21,975 nt of DNA from Candidatus Bathyarchaeota archaeon (GCA_029883255.1 JAOUJL010000011.1:1-21975); one strand, 5' to 3'; counted from the stretch's first letter, positions 6,669 through 13,929 are shown. Notes: generated by a model from the letters alone, not told the origin. Made by a program: numbers and translations.

Positions 6669-6917
6669 ATGAGTCAAGTCAAAGTTTTCCGGGTGACGGG
6701 AGAGATTAAGAAGCCTAACTTCCACACGAACTTTAGAAAGGAAATTAGAGCTCTAAAACCCGAAGATGCTGTTGAAACAGTCTACAAGGAGATTGGGAGC
6801 AAACATCGAGCCAAACGCTTCCAGATCAAAATCGTAAAGGTTGAAGAAATAAGTCCAGAAGAGATCGAAAATCCTCTCATAAAAAAGTTAACGTTGGGAG
6901 AAGAAAGTGTCAAGTGA
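6669..6917 (+). CDS. rpl18a: 50S ribosomal protein L18Ae (LX)
   Basis: 82 residues, the standard size of archaeal LX/L18Ae/L20a. It opens with VKVFRVTGEIKKPNFHTNFRKEIRALKPEDAVE and has a middle section EIGSKHRAKRFQIKIVKVEEI; both match the family. It belongs to the large subunit near the 5S/central protuberance side in archaeal ribosomes. It starts one base after the aIF6 stop, and its 3' end overlaps prefoldin alpha by 11 bp, as expected for a coupled operon. Confidence 0.95.
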   Translation: MSQVKVFRVTGEIKKPNFHTNFRKEIRALKPEDAVETVYKEIGSKHRAKRFQIKIVKVEEISPEEIENPLIKKLTLGEESVK

Positions 6918-7371
6918 AGAGGAAACGTTCCGCAGACTAGCAGTTGAACTTCGAATCTTAGAAGGAACCGCTGAAGCTTTACAGTCGAGGATAGGCTTTG
7001 TAGACGCAGCCTTAACCGAGTTTAGAGTTGCAGACATGACCTTGGAAGGGTTAGGGAAGGAGAAGAAAGACGCGTCGCTTTTCGTTCCAATCGGAGGTGG
7101 TTCATACATAAAGGCAAGACTAGAAAGCGCGGACAAAATGATTGTGGGGATAGGAGCAAGCGTAGCTGTCGAAAAAACGATAAAGGTGGCTAAGGAAAAC
7201 ATGAGCAAGCGCGTAGCTGAACTAGAAAAAACGAGAACGAGCCTTCAACAACAAATAACTCAGGTGATAGGAAGGATTCAAGACAATCGATCCCAGCTTC
7301 AAGAACTCTCAGCGAAACTCAGCGAAAAGGAGAGCGGAAAGGGTGTTCGAAAAACTAAGAACACGAGTTAG
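6907..7371 (+). CDS. pfdA: Prefoldin alpha subunit
   Basis: 154 residues. Two long heptad-rich coiled coils flank the beta-hairpin segment SLFVPIGGGSYIKARLESADKMIVGIGASVAVEKTI, which is the diagnostic part of prefoldin alpha. With the beta subunit it forms the jellyfish-shaped hexamer that hands unfolded proteins to the thermosome. The start is GTG 6907, overlapping rpl18a by 11 bp. The C-terminus overlaps ftsY by 29 bp. The neighbours place nascent-chain handling next to targeting by FtsY. Confidence 0.95.
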   Translation: MSSEEETFRRLAVELRILEGTAEALQSRIGFVDAALTEFRVADMTLEGLGKEKKDASLFVPIGGGSYIKARLESADKMIVGIGASVAVEKTIKVAKENMSKRVAELEKTRTSLQQQITQVIGRIQDNRSQLQELSAKLSEKESGKGVRKTKNTS

Positions 7372-8248
7372 TAGCCTCGTCAACAAGGTAGCAACAACAG
7401 AACTAAAAGCTGATCAACTTCACCCGATTCTAGAGGATTTTAAACTAAGCCTAATCGAAAATGACGTAGCGATGTCAGTTTCCGATCACATCTGCGAAGA
7501 GATGGAAAAACGTTTAGACGGAATCCAAGTGAAGCGGCTAGAAGATCGTAAAAAGATCGTGGAAAGAAAACTGCAGGAAATTTTGCTTGAAATCATGGCA
7601 ACCAAAGAAAGAATCGACCTTTTGGAAAGTGTGGGGAAAAAGCGGAAAACAAATGCGCCATACGTCATCGTTTTTGTGGGAATCAACGGAACTGGCAAAA
7701 CCACGAGTATAGCGAAGGTGGCGAAACTGCTGATGAAAAAGGGCTATTCGGTTATCCTCGCCTGTAGTGACACCTACCGTGCCGGGTCTATCGAACAGTT
7801 GGAGGAACACGCCAAACGATTGGGCGTCCGCATGATTAAACACAAATATGGGGCAGACCCAGCTGCTGTAGCCTACGACGCTATTAGTCATGCAAAGGCT
7901 CATGGGATAAACGCTGTGCTCATTGACACCGCGGGGCGTATCCAAACGAACAGAAATCTCATGAACGAGCTGGCGAAGATTAAGAGAATTATTACTCCAG
8001 ATTTTACTGTTCTCACGGTGGACGCTCTCACCGGAAATGACGCTGTCATGCAAGCTGAGGAGTTCCACAAGAGCGTGGGTATAGATGGAACCATATTGAC
8101 TAAGGTGGACGCTGATGTGAAAGGAGGCTCGGCTCTCAGCGTCACATATGTGACCGGCAAACCTATCTTGTTCATTGGGATTGGACAAGAATATGGGGAT
8201 CTACAAGAGTTTAGCCCTGAGCAATTCACACAAATGGTTCTTAGATAG
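7343..8248 (+). CDS. ftsY: Signal recognition particle receptor FtsY
   Basis: 301 residues, an SRP-type GTPase. The helical N domain covers residues 1 to about 100. The G domain has G1 GINGTGKTT at about 113-121, the insertion-box motif DTYRAGSIEQL, G3 DTAGR near 194, G4 TKVD near 252 and the closing GIGQEYGDLQEF. The protein docks SRP-ribosome complexes at the membrane. There is essentially no acidic A domain before the N domain, so membrane binding would depend on the N-terminal helix. The start is GTG 7343 (VFEKLRTRVSSLV), inside the prefoldin gene. It is the last gene of the operon and faces the convergent carbamoyltransferase gene. Confidence 0.97.
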   Translation: MFEKLRTRVSSLVNKVATTELKADQLHPILEDFKLSLIENDVAMSVSDHICEEMEKRLDGIQVKRLEDRKKIVERKLQEILLEIMATKERIDLLESVGKKRKTNAPYVIVFVGINGTGKTTSIAKVAKLLMKKGYSVILACSDTYRAGSIEQLEEHAKRLGVRMIKHKYGADPAAVAYDAISHAKAHGINAVLIDTAGRIQTNRNLMNELAKIKRIITPDFTVLTVDALTGNDAVMQAEEFHKSVGIDGTILTKVDADVKGGSALSVTYVTGKPILFIGIGQEYGDLQEFSPEQFTQMVLR

Positions 8249-8269
8249 AAACGTCTCTGGCTTTGTTTG

Positions 8270-8298
8270 TTGGCAAAAGGTTTTTACGTTTTGGCCAA
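8270..8298. terminator. Imperfect hairpin between convergent ftsY and carbamoyltransferase genes
   Basis: TTGGCAAAA at 8270-8278 pairs with TTTTGGCCAA at 8289-8298 apart from one bulged G, around a loop that contains five Ts. It starts 22 bp after the ftsY stop and covers the stop codon of the opposing gene, so it could end transcripts from both sides. Function is inferred from position and shape. Confidence 0.45.
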
Positions 8299-9198
8299 AA
8301 GTTTCAACAGAATTCCCTTTGCGGAATATAGTCTGTTTTCGCTTTGTTCATAGATTATCGAGTTTGGGCTTTCTATCACATCAGCACTTATCTCGTAGCC
8401 TCTGTGAATTGGCATGTCATGCATAATTAGAGCGTCACTGTCCTTCAGCAGTTCGTTGTTCACTTGATATGGATTCATTAATCTAATTCGTTTCTCCTTT
8501 TCCTCCTTAAACTTTGGATCGAGAAAAAACTCCATGTCCACCCAAGTATCGGTGTAAACGACATCGGTGTCTTTTACTGCTTTTTTAACATCTAATGTGG
8601 TCTTATGCAAACCTGTCCTTTCAGCTTTTTCAATAAGTTCCTTGTCAACCGACTGTTCGTTCACTATCGGCGTCACTGTGGTAATCTCCACTCCCATTCT
8701 AGTGCAACCTTCGATCAGAGAATTGCACACGTTGTTGTGAACTCCAATGTAAACAAGCCTCAGGCCTTCTAAGAGGCCTTTTTTTTCTTTTATGGTCACC
8801 AAGTCTGAAATGGCTTGGCAGGGATGGTATTTTTCGCAACACCCGTTGATAACCGGAACCTTGGACGCCTCAGCCATCTCTTTTAAGTCAGCGTGATGCC
8901 TCAGACGTGCCATGATGCAGCTAACGTTTCTTGAGAGGTATCTGGTTTCGTCTCTGATGGTTGCTAAGGCGAAGTTTGTTGCCCTCCAATCCAAGAAGAC
9001 GGCGTGACCTCCCAGCTGGGTCATTGCTACTTCAAAAGAGACCCTTGTTCTGGTCGAGGTTTTCTGAAATATCATCGCCAACGATTTGTCCTTTAGCATA
9101 GTTTTGTATTCAACTGGTTGCCTCTTGATTTCTAAAGACTTGTTGATCACGTCTTTGATCTGTTCTGTAGTCCAGTCTTTAAGGGTTAGTAAATGCAT
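8284..9198 (-). CDS. Ornithine carbamoyltransferase-like protein, atypical substrate motifs
   Basis: 304 residues from ATG 9198. Carbamoyl-phosphate binding is intact: STRTR at about residues 48-52 and HPCQA at 125-129. The ornithine-type second half is altered. The usual DxxxSMG reads DTWVDME (about 217-223), HCLP reads HDMP (about 260-263), and the nucleotide-fold-like GDxNNV reads GVHNNV. Canonical ornithine enzymes use the Cys of HCLP and the SMG loop to hold ornithine. This protein should therefore be read as a carbamoyltransferase of the OTC family with uncertain acceptor. GTG 9210 could add four residues, but it lies inside the ribosome binding site GGTGAG (9211-9206), which favours ATG 9198. 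No other arginine gene is nearby. A TATA box on the - strand lies at 9241-9250. Confidence 0.82.
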   Translation of the reverse strand: MHLLTLKDWTTEQIKDVINKSLEIKRQPVEYKTMLKDKSLAMIFQKTSTRTRVSFEVAMTQLGGHAVFLDWRATNFALATIRDETRYLSRNVSCIMARLRHHADLKEMAEASKVPVINGCCEKYHPCQAISDLVTIKEKKGLLEGLRLVYIGVHNNVCNSLIEGCTRMGVEITTVTPIVNEQSVDKELIEKAERTGLHKTTLDVKKAVKDTDVVYTDTWVDMEFFLDPKFKEEKEKRIRLMNPYQVNNELLKDSDALIMHDMPIHRGYEISADVIESPNSIIYEQSENRLYSAKGILLKLLAKT

Positions 9199-9240
9199 TT
9201 TTATTCTCACCTTTTCTCTCCGCTTTGAACAGTAAAATCA

Positions 9241-9250
9241 ATAATATAAG
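9241..9250 (-). promoter_or_regulatory. TATA box of the carbamoyltransferase gene
   Basis: CTTATATTAT on the minus strand is an archaeal box A. A start about 25 nt downstream would leave a leader of about 20 nt carrying the GGTGAG ribosome binding site before ATG 9198. Confidence 0.6.
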
Positions 9251-9414
9251 TGTAAGTGCTCTTTCTACACTCGTATTGTATCTATCAAGCCTCTTTATCA
9301 ACTACCCTCCTCACCTGTCTAACCCTCGACCGATTTATCTCGCCTGCTGTTCTGTCTTTAAGTTCTTCAGACCCTCATTTGCACTCTGTAGGATAGGTCT
9401 GGTGGAAGTGAAAC

Positions 9415-9422
9415 TTTATTTC
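9415..9422 (+). promoter_or_regulatory. TATA box of dtdA
   Basis: TTTATTTC preceded by the purine-rich GAAGTGAAA resembles box A with BRE. Initiation near 9441 would leave a short leader with GAAGG at 9451-9455 before ATG 9463. Confidence 0.45.
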
Positions 9423-9462
9423 TAATCCGCTTCTTAGTACATTTTTGTTAGAAGGCGTAATC

Positions 9463-10278
9463 ATGATTTTGATGGTGACTTCCACGAAAGACGTTGCTGG
9501 CATGAACATCACTCAACAACTCTTAGATTATTATGAATTTGAAAAGCAGCCAGAATTGTTTCGTAAACACCCAGTGCACCTTAAAAGAATTCAGGACCGT
9601 GAAGTCAAGCTGGTTTTAATCGATGAAGAAATTGTTCACACCCAGTTTATCACCGACTTTTTCACTCCTGAACTGTTGATTTTTTTATCTCGGCACGCTA
9701 GCGCAAGTGGAATCCCCACTCTTTCTGTTCACACTCCAGGCAACCTCGGTGAAGCAGAGCTCGGTGGAATCTCGAGAAAAGTTTCGGTGTCTCCAGCAAG
9801 CGCGATGAAAAATGCCCTTTTAGAAATGGCTAAGAGGAAACGTGAAATGAGATTGAACTACGAGGTGTCCTATGAAGGTACGCATCATGGACCATCCTTA
9901 GACGTGCCAACTATGTTCGTAGAGTTGGGAAGCTCGTCGAAGCAATGGAAGGATGTGAGGGCAGCAGAGGTCGTGGCTCACGCTGCAATGATTGCAGTTT
10001 CTAAGCAGTCAGAATATCCAACTGTTTTGGGTATCGGAGGCCCACATTACAACACGAAGTTCTCACGAGTTGCGCTCACTAGTGAAATAGCTTTCGGACA
10101 TATGATCCCAAAATATGCTATTCCACAAGTGGGTGTTGAGATGATAAAGCAGTGTGTTGAAAGAACGGTGGAAAAGGTAGAGTTGGCTGTGCTTGAGTGG
10201 AAAGGAATTAGGGGAGCTGATAAAGGTAGATTGATCCTAGCTCTGAATGAGATTGGTGTGCCCGTTGAAAAAATCTGA
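9463..10278 (+). CDS. dtdA: D-aminoacyl-tRNA deacylase, archaeal type (DTD2/GEK1)
   Basis: About 271 residues, the usual length. The conserved elements of the archaeal/plant family are present: LVTSTKD-like start (MILMVTSTKDVAGMNI), FLSRHASASGIPTLSVHTPGN, YEGTHHGPSLDVPTMFVELGSS, and the C-terminal GGPHYNTKFSRVALTS with HMIPKYAI. The enzyme hydrolyses D-amino acids from mischarged tRNA and so proofreads translation. TTG 9445 would add six residues; ATG 9463 with GAAGG at 9451-9455 is preferred. It precedes the secE-spt5-rpl11 group and has its own probable promoter. Confidence 0.95.
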   Translation: MILMVTSTKDVAGMNITQQLLDYYEFEKQPELFRKHPVHLKRIQDREVKLVLIDEEIVHTQFITDFFTPELLIFLSRHASASGIPTLSVHTPGNLGEAELGGISRKVSVSPASAMKNALLEMAKRKREMRLNYEVSYEGTHHGPSLDVPTMFVELGSSSKQWKDVRAAEVVAHAAMIAVSKQSEYPTVLGIGGPHYNTKFSRVALTSEIAFGHMIPKYAIPQVGVEMIKQCVERTVEKVELAVLEWKGIRGADKGRLILALNEIGVPVEKI

Positions 10279-10326
10279 TTGGAATACATGACTGATGTTT
10301 GTAAGCGCACACCAGAGAAAATACTC

Positions 10327-10336
10327 TTTTATATTA
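10327..10336 (+). promoter_or_regulatory. TATA box of secE-spt5-rpl11
   Basis: TTTTATATTA is a strong box A. Expected initiation about 25 bp downstream falls at or next to ATG 10354, which predicts a leaderless or nearly leaderless mRNA for secE. Confidence 0.6.
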
Positions 10337-10353
10337 GTATTGCCGTTTGAAAG

Positions 10354-10533
10354 ATGCGAGTAACCATGGGATTAAGATCATTCTTCCAATCGTGTGCGAG
10401 AATGTTGAAGCTTGCTACAAAGCCGGGAAGGAGCGAGCTATGGCTCTCTGTAAAGGTTTGTTTCCTCGGCACAGTTGCTATTGGCGCTATCGGTTTTCTG
10501 ATTCACCTCATAGCCACCATGTTAGAGGAGTAA
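10354..10533 (+). CDS. secE: Protein translocase subunit SecE/Sec61-gamma
   Basis: 59 residues. The amphipathic N-terminal helix has the family pattern FFQSCARMLKLATKPGRSELW, and one C-terminal transmembrane helix follows (VKVCFLGTVAIGAIGFLIHLI). This is the clamp subunit of the SecYEG/Sec61 channel. ATG 10354 is chosen because the upstream TATA box points to it; ATG 10366 (MGLRSFFQ) is the alternative. The order secE-spt5-rpl11 is standard in archaea and supports the call for so short a gene. A ribosome binding site is not obvious. Confidence 0.93.
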   Translation: MRVTMGLRSFFQSCARMLKLATKPGRSELWLSVKVCFLGTVAIGAIGFLIHLIATMLEE

Positions 10534-10551
10534 CAGTAAGAACGGAATGGA

Positions 10552-11037
10552 ATGTTGAATATGGAAAAAGAGAAGTTTTCCTCAATGATTTTTGCTGTGC
10601 GAACCACAGCTGGGCAAGAAAAAAACGTAGCGAACCTCATTGCAACTAGGGTCAAAGCGGGCGAACTTCCGATAAAAGCTGTTCTTGTACCAGAAATATT
10701 GAAAGGCTATGTGTTCGTTGAAGCAGACGGTCCTCATTTTGTTGATAAAGTGATAGCGGGAATTAAACATGTGAGATCCAGAGTTCCGGGAACCGTGAGT
10801 TTCTCAGAGGTTGAGAGGTATATCATTGTAAAGCCGGTTATCGAAGAACTGGACATAGGAGATGTTGTGGAGATCATGGCAGGCCCATTTAAAGGAATGA
10901 GAGCAAAGATTACAAGGGTTGACCGAACAAAGGAAGATGTGACCCTTGAGTTGCTGGAGGCAACGTTCACCTTACCCATCACAGTTCACGCCGACTATGT
11001 AAAGCCTGTGGAGAAGGCAAAAGAGGGAGAAAAATGA
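10552..11037 (+). CDS. spt5: Transcription elongation factor Spt5 (NusG homologue)
   Basis: 161 residues. The NGN domain runs from MIFAVRTTAGQEKNVANLI through LVPEILKGYVFVEADG to VPGTVSF. A KOW domain follows (IGDVVEIMAGPFKGMRAKITRVD). Spt5 with Spt4 clamps RNA polymerase and makes it processive, and couples it to ribosomes. ATG 10552 is used. ATG 10561 and ATG 10585 (directly before IFAVRTT) are in frame; the last would still give a full NGN domain. The stop overlaps the rpl11 start by ATGA. Spt4 is not in this window. Confidence 0.96.
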   Translation: MLNMEKEKFSSMIFAVRTTAGQEKNVANLIATRVKAGELPIKAVLVPEILKGYVFVEADGPHFVDKVIAGIKHVRSRVPGTVSFSEVERYIIVKPVIEELDIGDVVEIMAGPFKGMRAKITRVDRTKEDVTLELLEATFTLPITVHADYVKPVEKAKEGEK

Positions 11038-11525
11038 GTGAGAAGAAGGTTGTTGAAGCCTTGGTAAGTGGTGGCCAAGCAACCGCTGGACCTCCGTTGG
11101 GGCCAGCTTTAGGACCACTCGGAGTCAATGTCCTTGCTATTGTGAACAAAATCAACGAGGTCACAAAAAATTACGCTGGCATGAAGGTGCCTGTGAAAAT
11201 AACGGTGGACGCGGAGACAAAGGAGTTTGAGGTAAGTGTGGGAACGCCGACTACTTCTGCGTTGATCGTTAGCGAGTTGGGTGTTGCGAAGGGTTCTGGG
11301 GCTCCAAAAACGGAAAAAATAGGAAATCTTTCTATGGCGCAAGTTATTCGCGTAGCGAAAATTAAACGTTCTAAGCTCTTGGCGAGAGACCTGAGGGCTG
11401 CGGTTAAAGAAGTTTTAGGCAGTTGCGTAAGCATGGGGGTAACTGTGGAAGACAAGGACCCACGTGAGGCCCAAAAGGAAATTGACGAGGGAAAGTATGA
11501 CGCGTTGTTTGAAAAGGAACAATGA
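11034..11525 (+). CDS. rpl11: 50S ribosomal protein L11
   Basis: 163 residues, normal for archaea. The N-terminal domain has GGQATAGPPLGPALGPLGVNV and the loop KVPVKITVDAETKEFEVSVGTP. The C-terminal rRNA-binding domain has GNLSMAQVIRVAKIKRSKLLARDLRAAVKEVLGSCVSMGVTVE. L11 forms the base of the GTPase-associated stalk. The C-terminal EDKDPREAQKEIDEGKYDALF tail is archaeal. It is coupled to spt5 by ATGA but separated from rpl1 by about 300 bp. Confidence 0.97.
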   Translation: MSEKKVVEALVSGGQATAGPPLGPALGPLGVNVLAIVNKINEVTKNYAGMKVPVKITVDAETKEFEVSVGTPTTSALIVSELGVAKGSGAPKTEKIGNLSMAQVIRVAKIKRSKLLARDLRAAVKEVLGSCVSMGVTVEDKDPREAQKEIDEGKYDALFEKEQ

Positions 11526-11581
11526 TTTTTGCTAAATTGTGAAAAATTAGCCTTCTGTTCTGTGTAAAGAGGGGTTCCATG

Positions 11582-11635
11582 TTTTTTGTGTGTAGGGTTT
11601 GTTTTTAGCTCTGTTTTGGTTTTTGCTGCTTTTTT
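11582..11635 (+). terminator. Cluster of T tracts after rpl11
   Basis: Five T runs (11582-11587, 11602-11606, 11614-11617, 11620-11624, 11630-11635) lie in the 298-bp gap between rpl11 and rpl1. Together they look like a strong archaeal termination zone that ends the secE-spt5-rpl11 transcript. The rest of the gap, apart from the TATA box near its end, shows no convincing gene. Confidence 0.6.
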
Positions 11636-11777
11636 CATATGGTGGCTGTGGCTTCTTCGATCTTTTCAGCTTCGGTGAACGCTCCAATTTCACTAAGATA
11701 GTTAGGATATTGCTCCAATCCCCTAACACAGTGCAAAAACGAAAACTTTCACAACCTTAAGCTCTTTTCGTAAAAAT

Positions 11778-11787
11778 CTTTTTATAA
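11778..11787 (+). promoter_or_regulatory. TATA box of rpl1-rpl10-rpl12
   Basis: CTTTTTATAA preceded by GTAAAAAT forms a good box A and BRE. Initiation near 11810 leaves a leader of about 15 nt with GAGG at 11812-11815 before ATG 11824. Confidence 0.7.
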
Positions 11788-11823
11788 CTGGCTTCGATAC
11801 GTCTCTGGCACGAGGCCTCAAAA

Positions 11824-12474
11824 ATGCCATTAGACGAAAAAAATCTTCTTCAGGCAATTAAGGAAGTTAAGGAAAAGTCTAAAAAAAGAACTTTTGTACA
11901 GTCCATCGAACTTGTCATAAGCCTCCGGGACATAGACCCGAAAAAGCCTGAGGGTAAAATACAAGAACTTATTGAACTTCCGAATTCTACAGGAAAAGAA
12001 AACAGAGTATGCGTGATCGCCTCAGGCGAAATGGTCTTGAAAGCCAAAAAGGCAAACGCAGACCTTGTTATTAAGAAAACTGAGCTTCAAGCTCTAGCTG
12101 GTGATAAGAAGAAACAAAAGGAGATTGCAAAAGCCTACGACTTCTTCATTGCAGAGGCTCCGTTAATGCCACTCTTAGGAAGGATTCTTGGCGCCACTCT
12201 AGGACCAAAGGGAAAGATGCCCACGCCCGTGCCTCCAACAGCAGACATAGCACAACAAATAAAGAAACATCAAAAAATGGTGTTTATAAGAGTCCGAGGA
12301 CAACCAGTTCTTCAATGTCGCGTGGGAACTGAAAACATGGCAGATAACAAAATCGCTGAAAACTCTCAGGCAGTAATAAGAAGGATTGAAGGAAAACTTA
12401 AAAGAGGAACGAAAAACATCAGGTCAATCCATTTGAAAACAACCATGGGTTCACCGATCAAAATGAAAATGTAG
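11824..12474 (+). CDS. rpl1: 50S ribosomal protein L1
   Basis: 216 residues. Characteristic parts are RTFVQSIELVISLRDIDPKKPEGKIQELIELP, EAPLMPLLGRILGATLGPKGKMPTPVPP and the C-terminal IEGKLKRGTKNIRSIHLKTTMGSPIKM. L1 binds the mobile L1 stalk of 23S rRNA and takes part in tRNA release; in methanogens it represses its own mRNA. No obvious L1-site mimic was recognised in the short leader here. It has its own promoter and is followed by rpl10 after two bases. Confidence 0.97.
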   Translation: MPLDEKNLLQAIKEVKEKSKKRTFVQSIELVISLRDIDPKKPEGKIQELIELPNSTGKENRVCVIASGEMVLKAKKANADLVIKKTELQALAGDKKKQKEIAKAYDFFIAEAPLMPLLGRILGATLGPKGKMPTPVPPTADIAQQIKKHQKMVFIRVRGQPVLQCRVGTENMADNKIAENSQAVIRRIEGKLKRGTKNIRSIHLKTTMGSPIKMKM

Positions 12475-12476
12475 AT

Positions 12477-13379
12477 GTGAGAAAGAACATGTTGCGTCAA
12501 ACGGTGCTAGCGAAAGCCGAAGAAGTTAAAGAAACAAAAAGCCTCATACAGCAGTACAAGGCTCTCGGAATCGCCAGCCTACAAAAAGTTAGAGGCGCTC
12601 AACTTCAAGGATTGAGGAGAAAACTGAAGAATAGCGCCCACCTCTGCGTCGTCAAGAACAGTATAGTAAAAAGAGCAATTGGAGAGTGCAAAGAAAAGCC
12701 AGGGCTTGAGAAACTTGAAGAACACTTGACCGGAGCTAACATTTTCCTCTTCACCAGCCTCAACCCATTCAAACTCGTATTGCTTCTCGAAAAGAGTAGA
12801 ATGAAGGCTACTGCGAAGGCTGGCGATGTAGCAGCATACGACGTGACCGTCCCATCTGGAAACACTGGACTACCTCCCGGCCCTATCATCAGTCAACTAA
12901 GCGCCGTAGGCCTACGCACAAGAATCGAGAGCGGAAGCGTATGGATAACTCATGACACTATGGTGGCGAAAAAAGGTGACGTTATAGCAATGAACCTTGC
13001 AAACGTGCTTTCAAAGCTTGGCATAAAACCAGTGGAGATTGGGCTTACCATGAAGGTGATGTACGATGACGGACTAATCATAGGTGAGGAACAACTGCGA
13101 ATAGATTTGGAAGAGTTTCAACAAAGCCTCAAGGAAGCCCATGCATATGCGTTCAGTTTATCACTGAATGCTGTGTATCCGCTTGCAGAAAACATTACCC
13201 CACTTCTTCAAACGGCGCATCACGAAGCATATAGACTAGCCCTAAACGCAGATTTACCCGCTCCCGACACAATAGCTGATCTCGTAAGGAAGGCTCACGC
13301 GGAAATGCTAAGTTTAAAAATGAGGTTAGATGTAGCCAGCGAAAAGGCTACGTCAACAAGTTCTGTTCAGAAAGGTTAA
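12477..13379 (+). CDS. rpl10: 50S ribosomal protein L10 (acidic P0), no acidic C-terminal tail
   Basis: 300 residues. The rRNA-binding domain is clear (LIQQYKALGIASLQKVRGAQLQGLRRKL, SIVKRAIGE). An archaeal/eukaryotic insertion follows (AAYDVTVPSGNTGLPPGPIISQLSAVGLRTRIESGSVWI). The long helical spine that carries aP1 dimers comes next: segments with AYAFSLSLNAVYP, EAYRLALNADLPAP and EMLSLKM match three binding sites. The protein ends SSVQKG, without the charged linker and GLGALFG-type tail that many archaeal P0 proteins share with P1. The start is GTG 12477; ATG 12489, with GTGA eight bases upstream, is a real alternative. The next gene, rpl12, begins 42 bp later. Confidence 0.94.
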   Translation: MRKNMLRQTVLAKAEEVKETKSLIQQYKALGIASLQKVRGAQLQGLRRKLKNSAHLCVVKNSIVKRAIGECKEKPGLEKLEEHLTGANIFLFTSLNPFKLVLLLEKSRMKATAKAGDVAAYDVTVPSGNTGLPPGPIISQLSAVGLRTRIESGSVWITHDTMVAKKGDVIAMNLANVLSKLGIKPVEIGLTMKVMYDDGLIIGEEQLRIDLEEFQQSLKEAHAYAFSLSLNAVYPLAENITPLLQTAHHEAYRLALNADLPAPDTIADLVRKAHAEMLSLKMRLDVASEKATSTSSVQKG

Positions 13380-13421
13380 AAAGGGGACTGTGAAAAGAGA
13401 GAAGAGGATGGTGAATAGATC

Positions 13422-13730
13422 ATGGAGTACGTGTACGCCGCAATGCTTCTGCACAAAGCTGGAAAACCCATCAACGAGAAGAGCATAACCGAAGTGCTCA
13501 AAGCCGCGGAAATCAATGCAGATCCTGTCAGAGTTAAGGCTCTCGTGGCTTCCTTAGCTGAGGTTGACATTGAGGAAGCAATTAAATCTCCACCAGCGCT
13601 GATGGCACCTGCACCGGCTGTTGCAGCAGCTCCAGAGGCTAAACCAGCGGAAGAGAAAAAAGAGAAGAAGAAAGACGAGAAAGAGAAGGAAGAGGAAGCA
13701 CTCGAAGGCCTCGGAGCTCTATTCGGATAA
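13422..13730 (+). CDS. rpl12: 50S ribosomal protein L12 (acidic P1)
   Basis: 102 residues. The N-terminal dimerisation domain ([29 protein letters not shown]) is followed by a flexible Ala/Pro hinge ([16 protein letters not shown]), a Lys/Glu-rich linker and the universal archaeal stalk tip [11 protein letters not shown]. The tip recruits the elongation factors and other translational GTPases, and the protein binds as dimers to the P0 helical spine encoded just upstream. Normal length; start ATG. Confidence 0.97.
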   Translation: MEYVYAAMLLHKAGKPINEKSITEVLKAAEINADPVRVKALVASLAEVDIEEAIKSPPALMAPAPAVAAAPEAKPAEEKKEKKKDEKEKEEEALEGLGALFG

Positions 13731-13920
13731 AGCAGTTTCTGGTTAGGAAAACTGTACCAACTTTCTGCAACTTATGGTAAGCTCAGAAGTCTTTGTGAAA
13801 AAACATAATCAAAACTCAGAATCAGATGTCAAAGGATGCGCCTTAAACTCCTGAGGCTTTGACTGATCTTAGAACAGTTTTGGTGAGAATATAATGGTTA
13901 AATGCTTCTTTAAACTCTAA

Positions 13921-13929
13921 CTTTTAAAT
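13921..13929 (+). promoter_or_regulatory. TATA box of alaS
   Basis: CTTTTAAAT lies 31 bp before ATG 13960. Initiation about 25 bp downstream gives a leader of only about 10 nt. The remaining part of the 229-bp gap after rpl12 holds no gene I can support. A small inverted repeat, CAGTTT at 13733-13738 with AAACTG at 13749-13754, follows the rpl12 stop. Confidence 0.6.

Noticed and set aside
7538..8188. 216-codon minus-strand open frame inside ftsY
   Set aside because: Entirely antisense to the well-conserved GTPase domain; its Cys/His/Phe-rich product looks like shadow coding.
8175..8426. Plus-strand open frame of 83 codons across the ftsY end
   Set aside because: It lies antisense to the carbamoyltransferase 3' end and overlaps ftsY; composition does not resemble a protein and both overlapping genes are certain.
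9211..9462. Possible small RNA or gene between the carbamoyltransferase gene and dtdA
   Set aside because: Only divergent promoters could be supported; C/T-rich sequence without stable fold or guide-RNA boxes.
10347..10649. 100-codon open frame over the secE region
   Set aside because: Another frame of the same DNA encodes an unmistakable SecE followed by Spt5; the longer frame is a shadow.
11547..11729. Minus-strand 60-codon open frame between rpl11 and rpl1
   Set aside because: Basic, low-complexity product made by reading T-rich terminator DNA backwards; no ribosome binding site or recognisable motif.
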